The position numbers and the translations under genes are program-made. Source: VRUE01 sp963704545 (GTDB taxonomy: Bacteria; Actinomycetota; Thermoleophilia; Solirubrobacterales; 70-9). Taken from it: DNA of 64,000 bases. Each line of letters begins with the position of its first letter. The stretch's first letter is position 1. The notes below the pieces were generated by a model. That model saw nothing but the letters and a program-made list of their open reading frames with translations. It was not told where the DNA came from and did not search any database. The stretch is taken from positions 62,001-126,000 of the forward strand of contig OY969915.1 of assembly GCA_963704545.1 (NCBI GenBank), written 5' to 3'. Positions 58,278-64,000 of this stretch are shown here, one piece after another.

Positions 58278-59432
58278 TCAGCCGGGATTGCCGCCGGCGA
58301 ACTTCACGTAGGCGTACCAGGAGGGCTTGGGGACGAACCCATCGCCGAAGAGCCCGGTCCCGTCGCAGAAGTTGCAGATCCCGACCTGATCGTCGACCGA
58401 GAACCAGAAGATCTGCTTCAGGCGCCACTTCGCCTGCTTGCTCTTGAGCAGCCTGAATGCGCCATTCAGCTGCTTGACCTGGCCCTGCGGCCCTTTGGCG
58501 AAGGCGTTGTGCTTGGGATCGAGGGGCTGGGAGCTCCAGCCGATCTCGGTGATCCAGAGCCCCTTGCCGGCGTCGTGGTTCGCTTTCAGGACCGCGCGGA
58601 ACTCTTCGATGTCAGGGGTGAGTTCCTGGTAAGAGCCGGTGTACGGGTGCAGGGCGACCCCGTCGAACTTGCTCCTGATCCCCGGCGTGGTGCGGTAGAG
58701 CTGGTCGAGGAAGTCGGTGGCGAAATAGGCCTGCGGCGGTCTTCTCTTGAACTGCGCCTCCCTGGGCCGGGCGAACATCCCGCCGAGGACGATCTTGGCC
58801 CCCGGATCGATGCTCTTGATCGCCGCGTGGGACAGCTTGACCAGCTTGCCGTACTCGGCGGGATTGGGCCTGACCACGAAGTACTTGAAGTTCTCCTCGT
58901 TCCAGACCTGCCAGGTGCGGATCGGGCGCTTCGGCAGGGCCGGGTTCTCGACCCAGAAGCTGCCGTTGGGACCGTAGCGGGCAACCACGAGCTTGAGGAA
59001 GCTGGTCCAGGAGTTGCGCTGGAAGCCGCTCCTCACCGGCAGCGTCTTCGGGGCTCGCACGGTGCCGTGGGAGCCGGGCACGACGGCCAGCGGCACGACC
59101 CAGGAAGGAGAGTTGTAGACGAACGGGAGCACTTCGAGCCCAGCCTGCGCCGCACCCGCCACCAGGGGGTCGACGCTGGAGAAGTCGGCGGCCCCTCCCC
59201 GTTCCTTCTGGATCGCGCTCCACCCGACCGGGATCCGCACGCTGTCGACCCCGCCGGTGCGCAGTCGCTGGAACTCTTCGGCGGTCGGCACGCCCTGGGG
59301 CGAGACGCCCCAGAAGTTGCCCGGGACGGCGCTGGCGATGGGCGGCGTCGAGCCGAGGGCCACGAGCGAGACCGCCAAAGCGGCAAGCCAGGTACGCGTC
59401 AGCCCGAAGGGCCGCTTCCGGTCAACCGACAC
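58278..59432 (-). CDS. Secreted glycoside hydrolase (GH5/GH39-like barrel)
   Basis: The 384-residue protein has a signal peptide (LAALAVSLVALGSTPPIASA). The barrel shows RIPVGWSAIQKE, WQVWNEENFKYF (acid/base Glu in NEE) and GLWITEIGWSSQ (nucleophile Glu in TEIGW), ending with a Cys-containing GICNFCDGTG loop. Family assignment between GH5, GH39 and related clan GH-A families is not settled. It probably degrades extracellular polysaccharide. The exopolysaccharide genes to its right may supply or share the substrate. It is followed upstream by the membrane-anchored gene. Confidence 0.85.
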   Translation of the reverse strand: MSVDRKRPFGLTRTWLAALAVSLVALGSTPPIASAVPGNFWGVSPQGVPTAEEFQRLRTGGVDSVRIPVGWSAIQKERGGAADFSSVDPLVAGAAQAGLEVLPFVYNSPSWVVPLAVVPGSHGTVRAPKTLPVRSGFQRNSWTSFLKLVVARYGPNGSFWVENPALPKRPIRTWQVWNEENFKYFVVRPNPAEYGKLVKLSHAAIKSIDPGAKIVLGGMFARPREAQFKRRPPQAYFATDFLDQLYRTTPGIRSKFDGVALHPYTGSYQELTPDIEEFRAVLKANHDAGKGLWITEIGWSSQPLDPKHNAFAKGPQGQVKQLNGAFRLLKSKQAKWRLKQIFWFSVDDQVGICNFCDGTGLFGDGFVPKPSWYAYVKFAGGNPG

Positions 59433-59433
59433 G

Positions 59434-60000
59434 TCAGCTGGCCTTGGGCGACGCAGGCGTGGCCGAGCCGCCCTGCTGGCGGCGCTGCCTGAACATCACG
59501 GCTGCGACGGAAACGGCCGCCAGGAGGGCGATCGCTATCAAGATCGGGACCAGGGGCGAGGAGCCGTCGCTGCCGGACTGCGAGGCGGAGGCGTCATCGG
59601 CCTGACCGCCCTGCTGCGCCGAGGCCTCCTCGGCGCCGTTGGAGCCGGTGCCTGGGCTACCCTGCCCGGTGCCGCCATCGTTGGCCGTCACCCCCCCTTC
59701 AGCCTTCGGAGATGAATCGTCCTGTGAAGATTCCCCAGAGGGATTCGAATCCGATCCCGAGTTCCCGGTCGGCGATCCACCGTCGCCGGAGGCCTTTGCC
59801 GTCGGCGGGCGATCCTTGTGGTGGACGGGGGGGTTATTCCCTTCGGCCGTAGGAATGGCGTCCTGGTACTGGACGCCGGCGCTCGATTCGGCCTGAGCGA
59901 GAACCGGAAAGCAAGCCAATGCCAGCAGAGCCAACACTGACATCAGCGCGAAGGGGCGGCCCAGACGTGGGGCCGGACGGTGGCGCTTCCCGACGATCAT
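59434..60000 (-). CDS. Membrane-anchored Ser/Gly-rich protein
   Basis: From ATG 60000 the protein has 188 residues; an inner ATG at 59943 (MSVLALLALACFP) may be the true start of the signal peptide. The signal sequence ends near LAQAES. A low-complexity region of Gly, Ser, Asp and Pro follows, then a C-terminal transmembrane helix (LVPILIAIALLAAVSVAAVM) and a basic end FRQRRQQ. Function unknown; it may be a cell-wall spacer. The 5' end overlaps the divergent ligase gene if both long starts are used. Confidence 0.7.
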   Translation of the reverse strand: MIVGKRHRPAPRLGRPFALMSVLALLALACFPVLAQAESSAGVQYQDAIPTAEGNNPPVHHKDRPPTAKASGDGGSPTGNSGSDSNPSGESSQDDSSPKAEGGVTANDGGTGQGSPGTGSNGAEEASAQQGGQADDASASQSGSDGSSPLVPILIAIALLAAVSVAAVMFRQRRQQGGSATPASPKAS

Positions 60001-61934
60001 CGGGCGCAAGGTTAGACCAAACGGCGGCGCTGCTTGCGCCGGTGGCCCTGATGGTCGGCCTGGCCCTCGCCGGCGGGGGCTTCGACGTGACGGGTCGTCA
60101 CATAGCGGGCCTGGCTGCGTGGCTCGTCGTGGTTGCCCTGCTCGTGTTCGGGGCGGCGCCTGGGGCGAAGCTGGAGCGGCCGTTCTACTGGGCGGGCGGG
60201 CTGATCCTCGGGCTGTCGCTTCTGTCTGCAATTTCATCCCTCTGGTCGGGGTCGGTCGAGCTGAGCGTGATCGAGGCTGACCGCGTCCTGGCCTACCTCG
60301 CGTTCTTCCTTGCCGCGTTCCTGATCGCCCAAACCGACGAACGGCGCCAACGTTTCGCTGAAGGCCTGACGATTGCCGCAGCGCTGGTCGTGCTGATCGG
60401 CCTCGGCAGCCGTCTGCTGCCCCACGTCCTCGAAGTCGCGGACTCGCTGGGCAGCGGCCCGCGGCTGCGCTACCCGCTTGGCTACTGGAACGCCAACGGG
60501 GCGATGGCCGGCATCGCCGTGGCGATGCTGCTGTGGACGAGTCGCCGCTCGGCCTGGGCGGTCCTGCGCTGGCTCTCGGTGGCGGCGATCCCCGCCGTGC
60601 TGCTCACCCTCTACTTCACCTACTCGCGGGGTGGCCTGCTGGCGCTTCTCGTCGCGACCGGATGCCTGATCGCCCTCTCCCGGGACCGGCTCTGGATGCT
60701 CGCGACGTTCGCGATCGGGGCGCTGGGAGCGCTGCCGGCCGTGCTCGCCGTGCAGGCGCGGCACAGCCTCGCCGACAACGTCGCCAACCAGGCGGCCGTC
60801 GACCAGGGGGTCACCGTGCTGGCGATCCTGCTCGCCGGTATCGCCCTCTCGCTGGTCCTCTTCGCCGGGCTGCGCCGGATCGAGGGGCGCGACGGGAAGA
60901 TGACCGGGCAGGCGCTGGCGGCGTCCCGCAACCCGGGGGTGCTCAAACGCGTCGCGCTTGGCCTCGCCATCGTGGCGATCGTCGCCGTCGCCGCCGTCGG
61001 CGGCCGCGCGTGGGACGAGTTCTCCAGCTCCGACGTCCAGTTCCCCGACGACCCCAAGCAGCACTTCTCCGACTTCTCCGGCGCCGGCCGCCACGACTTC
61101 TTCCGGGTCGCGCTCGACTCCTTCGGCGAAAAGCCGTTCCTCGGCCACGGAGCGGGCACCTACGAGTTCTCCTGGGAGCGCCACCGCTCGATCGAACTTC
61201 CCGTCCACGATGCGCACTCGCTCTACCTCGAGGCCTTCGCCGAGCTCGGCGCGGTCGGGGGCCTGCTCGTGCTGGGGCTCGTCGGGACCCTGCTCTGGTG
61301 CGCCTTCTCCGCCTGGCACGCCGCGCCCCACCCGCAACGAGAGCGCTACGCGGCGCTGGCGGCGGTGATGCTCGCCTTCGCCGTCGGCGCCGCCTTTGAC
61401 TGGTTCTGGGAGATCGCCGCCCTTGGCGCGGTCTTCTTCCTCGCCGCCGGTGTCGTCGTCGCCGCCCGCTGCACCCAGATCGCCGAAGACCCGCGCCGTG
61501 AGGCCAGGGGGAGCGAGGGGCGCCGCTACGGCCTCGCCGTCGCCGGGCTGGCCGTGGCCTGGATCGCCGCGATCGCCCTGATCGGGCCGCTGCTGGTCGA
61601 GCGTGAGATCGATGCCAGCCAGGCCGCCGCGGCTCGGGGGGACATCGGCGCGGCCGTGGATCACGCCGGCAACGCGCGCACGATCGAGCCCTGGGCCGCC
61701 TCTCCATACGTACAGCTCGGCCTGCTGGCCGAGCGCCAGGGCGAATACCCGATCGCGATCGAGCACCTCACCCACGCGATCGAGCGCGAGGACCGCAACT
61801 GGCAGTGGTTCTACCTGCGCTCCCGAGTCGAGCACGAGGCCGGCGACGAAGACGCCGCGCAGGCCGACCTCGAACGGGCCCGCGAGCTCAACCCGCGCTC
61901 GGAATGCCTGCGCGGAGAGTGGGCGTGCGGATGA
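59919..61934 (+). CDS. O-antigen ligase/Wzy-like membrane protein with C-terminal TPR-like region
   Basis: The longest form has 671 residues; GTG 60042 is an alternative start that avoids overlap with the divergent gene. About twelve hydrophobic helices carry the Wzy_C-type loop FLGHGAGTYEFSWERHRS with HDAHSLYLEAFAELG, a hallmark of O-antigen ligases and polymerases. The soluble C-terminal 130 residues form TPR-like repeats (IEHLTHAIEREDRNWQWFY). It likely polymerises or attaches a surface polysaccharide. The next gene starts inside its stop codon (ATGA). Confidence 0.88.
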   Translation: MPAEPTLTSARRGGPDVGPDGGASRRSSGARLDQTAALLAPVALMVGLALAGGGFDVTGRHIAGLAAWLVVVALLVFGAAPGAKLERPFYWAGGLILGLSLLSAISSLWSGSVELSVIEADRVLAYLAFFLAAFLIAQTDERRQRFAEGLTIAAALVVLIGLGSRLLPHVLEVADSLGSGPRLRYPLGYWNANGAMAGIAVAMLLWTSRRSAWAVLRWLSVAAIPAVLLTLYFTYSRGGLLALLVATGCLIALSRDRLWMLATFAIGALGALPAVLAVQARHSLADNVANQAAVDQGVTVLAILLAGIALSLVLFAGLRRIEGRDGKMTGQALAASRNPGVLKRVALGLAIVAIVAVAAVGGRAWDEFSSSDVQFPDDPKQHFSDFSGAGRHDFFRVALDSFGEKPFLGHGAGTYEFSWERHRSIELPVHDAHSLYLEAFAELGAVGGLLVLGLVGTLLWCAFSAWHAAPHPQRERYAALAAVMLAFAVGAAFDWFWEIAALGAVFFLAAGVVVAARCTQIAEDPRREARGSEGRRYGLAVAGLAVAWIAAIALIGPLLVEREIDASQAAAARGDIGAAVDHAGNARTIEPWAASPYVQLGLLAERQGEYPIAIEHLTHAIEREDRNWQWFYLRSRVEHEAGDEDAAQADLERARELNPRSECLRGEWACG

Positions 61935-63388
61935 GCGCCAAGGCCCCGGAGGCAACGCGGCCCCAGGCGACCGAGATGGCGAGCCGCCTGGGCCTGACCG
62001 GCATCAGCGCCTCGCGCAGACGGGGTGCCGTCCTGCGACGCCTGCTCGCCACCGGGGACTGGATCGCGATCGTCGCCGCGCTCTGCGCCGCGACCATGGC
62101 GACCTCGACCACCGACGTCGGCACCCTGTTCTGGGCGGTGCTCTTCACCCCGGCCTGGATCCTGGTGCTGAAGCTCCACGGCCTCTACGACAACGACCAT
62201 CGCCGGATCCGCCACAGCACCCTGGACGAGCTGCCCTCACTCGTCTCGGCCAGCGCGCTCGGCGCGATTGCGATCGACGGCCTGCTGACGCTGAGCCCGG
62301 TCGGGCCGCTCTCGGCCGGCAGTGCCGTCCTGGTCGGGGTCGGCGCCCTGGTCGGCTGCTTCGCGCTGAGGGCCGTGCTCCGCTTCGCCTGGCACCGCCT
62401 GACCGGGGTCGCGACCGGGCTCGTGATCGGCCCCGCCGTCGCCGCCGACCTGATCGCGCGGCGGATCGCCACCCACCCCGAGGCCCGCCTGCGGCTGGTC
62501 GGCTACCTCTCCGCCCCGCGTGACAAGGACCGCCGGGCCTCGCTGCCGCGGCTGGGCTCGATCGAGGAGATCTCGCGAGTCGCCCGCGAACACGAAGTCG
62601 AGCGCGTGGTCGTGACCGAACAGGAGATGAGCGAGGCCGACGCGGAGCACCTGATCGAGGAGTGCAAGGTCGCCGGGCTGGGGCTCACCTTCCTGCCCCA
62701 GCACTACGGCCTGCTGGGGCCGGGGATCGAGCTGAACCGCCTCGCCGAGCTTCCCGTGCTCGACTTCCGCTTCTCCGACCCGCCCCGCTCCACCCTGGCG
62801 ATGAAGCGCGGGCTCGACATCGCTGTCTCGGGGGTCATGCTGGCGGTCCTCTCGCCGTTGCTGGCGCTGACCGCGATCTTCATCGTGATCGACTCCGGCG
62901 CGCCGGTCTTCTTCCGCCAGGCCCGCGCGGGCAAGGATGGCGTGCCGTTCACGATGCTGAAGTTCCGCACGATGGTGGCCGACGCCGAGGAGCGGCTGGC
63001 CGAGTTCGTCGACCTGGAGAAGCTCGAGGAGCCGGCCTTCAAGATCCCCGACGACCCCCGCATCACCCGCGCCGGCCGCCTGCTGCGCCGGACCAGCCTC
63101 GACGAGCTGCCGCAGCTGATCAACGTCCTGCTGGGGCACATGTCGCTGGTCGGCCCGCGTCCGGAGGAGGAAGCGGTGGTCGCCCTCTACGACGAGCGCC
63201 AGCGCATTCGCCTCGCGGTAAAGCCCGGCCTGACCGGGCCGATGCAGGTCTACGGCCGCGGCGACCTCACCTTCGAGGAGCGGCTGGCAATGGAGCGCGA
63301 CTACCTCGACAACCTCTCCGTGACCGGCGATCTGGCGATCCTTTTGCGCACGCCGCGGGCGATCGTCCGCGGCGACGGCGCCTACTAG
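61931..63388 (+). CDS. Polyprenyl-phosphate sugar-1-phosphate transferase
   Basis: From ATG 61931 the protein has 485 residues. N-terminal hydrophobic helices and a CoA-binding-like cytoplasmic domain (VIGPAVAADLIARRIA) precede the catalytic bacterial sugar transferase domain with KRGLDIAVSGVMLAVLSPLL, FRTMVADAEERLAEF, RRTSLDELPQLINVLLG and VGPRPEE. It starts assembly of a repeat unit by moving sugar-1-P from a nucleotide sugar onto undecaprenyl phosphate. It is ATGA-coupled to the ligase and 13 bases before the glycosyltransferase. Confidence 0.95.
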   Translation: MSAKAPEATRPQATEMASRLGLTGISASRRRGAVLRRLLATGDWIAIVAALCAATMATSTTDVGTLFWAVLFTPAWILVLKLHGLYDNDHRRIRHSTLDELPSLVSASALGAIAIDGLLTLSPVGPLSAGSAVLVGVGALVGCFALRAVLRFAWHRLTGVATGLVIGPAVAADLIARRIATHPEARLRLVGYLSAPRDKDRRASLPRLGSIEEISRVAREHEVERVVVTEQEMSEADAEHLIEECKVAGLGLTFLPQHYGLLGPGIELNRLAELPVLDFRFSDPPRSTLAMKRGLDIAVSGVMLAVLSPLLALTAIFIVIDSGAPVFFRQARAGKDGVPFTMLKFRTMVADAEERLAEFVDLEKLEEPAFKIPDDPRITRAGRLLRRTSLDELPQLINVLLGHMSLVGPRPEEEAVVALYDERQRIRLAVKPGLTGPMQVYGRGDLTFEERLAMERDYLDNLSVTGDLAILLRTPRAIVRGDGAY

Positions 63389-63401
63389 AGAATCCAGCAC
63401 G

Positions 63402-64000
63402 ATGCCGAGCCAGCTCGACCTCGAGGTCATCATCGTCAGCCACGGCGCCGAAGGGCTGCTACGTCGCTGCCTGCGCTCGCTCGCCGAGCACCCGGCGAGC
63501 GGCTCGACGCGGGTCACCGTGGTCGACAGCGGCAGCCCCGACTCGACCCCGGACATGGTCGAGGAGGAGTTCCCGGCCGTGCGGCTCCTGCGCCGCGACA
63601 ACGTCGGCTTCTCCGCCGCCAACAACGTCGTCCTGCGCGAGGACGAGGCCGATGCGGTGCTGCTGCTCAACCCCGATACCGAGGTCTACGCCGGCACGCT
63701 CGACGCGGCGCTGGCACGGCTGCGCTCGGACGAGCGGATCGGCATGGTCGGCTGCAAGCTCGTGACCGAGTCGGGAGAGCTCGACCACGCCTGCAAGCGC
63801 TCCTTCCCCACCCCGCTCAGCGCCCTCGCCCACTTCACCGGGGTCGGCCGAGGCGACGGCGCCTCGGAATCGCTGAGCCAGTACCGCGCCACCCACCTCG
63901 GCGACGACGAGGCAGGCGAGGTCGACGCGGTCAACGGGGCGTTCATGCTCTGCCGGGCCGAGGCGGTGCGCGAGGTCGGCCTGCTCGACGAGGGCTACTG
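63402..64000 (+). CDS. Family 2 glycosyltransferase, N-terminal part (cut by window edge)
   Basis: From ATG 63402 (MPSQLDLEVIIVSHGAEGLL) 199 residues are visible without a stop. The nucleotide-sugar binding VTVVDSGSPDSTPDMV, NVGFSAANN and the DxD-like LLNPDTEVYAG are typical of rhamnosyltransferase-like GT2 enzymes, followed by VDAVNGAFMLCRAEAV. It adds a sugar to the lipid-linked unit started by the preceding transferase. The C-terminus lies outside the window. Confidence 0.92.
   Translation, partial: MPSQLDLEVIIVSHGAEGLLRRCLRSLAEHPASGSTRVTVVDSGSPDSTPDMVEEEFPAVRLLRRDNVGFSAANNVVLREDEADAVLLLNPDTEVYAGTLDAALARLRSDERIGMVGCKLVTESGELDHACKRSFPTPLSALAHFTGVGRGDGASESLSQYRATHLGDDEAGEVDAVNGAFMLCRAEAVREVGLLDEGY

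Overview
The window is high-GC DNA with densely packed genes, frequent GTG/TTG starts and strongly G/C-biased third codon positions. The gene repertoire (many cytochrome P450s, aldo-keto reductases, glycine-rich and Ig-like secreted proteins, HTH regulators of a recurring type, an Lhr helicase and a 7Fe ferredoxin) fits an actinobacterium, most likely class Thermoleophilia, order Solirubrobacterales. That placement is by family resemblance only; no rRNA or marker-gene comparison was possible.

Layout. 0-3.7 kb: the start of a Rieske oxygenase gene (cut by the window edge) and a branched-chain amino-acid type ABC transporter (livF, a livM-livG fusion, livH). 3.8-12.8 kb: small metabolic and redox genes, a P450, a Fic protein with its own palindromic operator, a glycine-rich secreted protein, an alcohol dehydrogenase and a GST. 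12.8-17.8 kb: a roughly 5-kb island that splits a tRNA-Arg(ACG) gene in the anticodon loop. It carries a complete replacement tRNA-Arg(ACG), two nuclease-like genes, an unknown protein and a broken XRE regulator. 17.9-29.4 kb: thioesterase, enoyl-CoA hydratase, pyruvate kinase, a second P450, a double-domain TetR regulator, a second aldo-keto reductase, two tRNA-Ser genes, a PLP enzyme, a sugar-lactone oxidase and an MFS exporter.

29.5-35.2 kb holds the most interesting locus. Three tandem 208-bp cassettes each encode a nearly identical 18-residue peptide behind an unusually strong Shine-Dalgarno sequence and a palindromic operator. They are followed by a SAM methyltransferase and a translationally coupled protein that joins a PqqD-like peptide-recognition domain to a ThiF/MccB-type adenylating enzyme. 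An HTH regulator is divergent. This looks like an undescribed RiPP (ribosomally made, post-translationally modified peptide) system. A paralogous regulator and methyltransferase pair sits at 41.9-43.8 kb without the ThiF gene or recognisable peptides.

35.2-49.9 kb: ZIP transporter, K+ channel, an IS481-type insertion sequence inserted exactly at a cyclophilin stop codon, a large secreted protein, Mrp ATPase, ferredoxin, a GH26-like protein, an AbiEi/DUF559 gene bracketed by two copies of one hairpin repeat, and groES-groEL under a CIRCE operator. 49.9-64 kb: ASCH protein, RTX-type secreted protein, Crp regulator, acetyltransferase, a 1535-residue Lhr helicase containing palindrome-encoded inserts, a glycoside hydrolase, and the start of an exopolysaccharide operon (O-antigen ligase, sugar-phosphate transferase, glycosyltransferase) that runs off the window.
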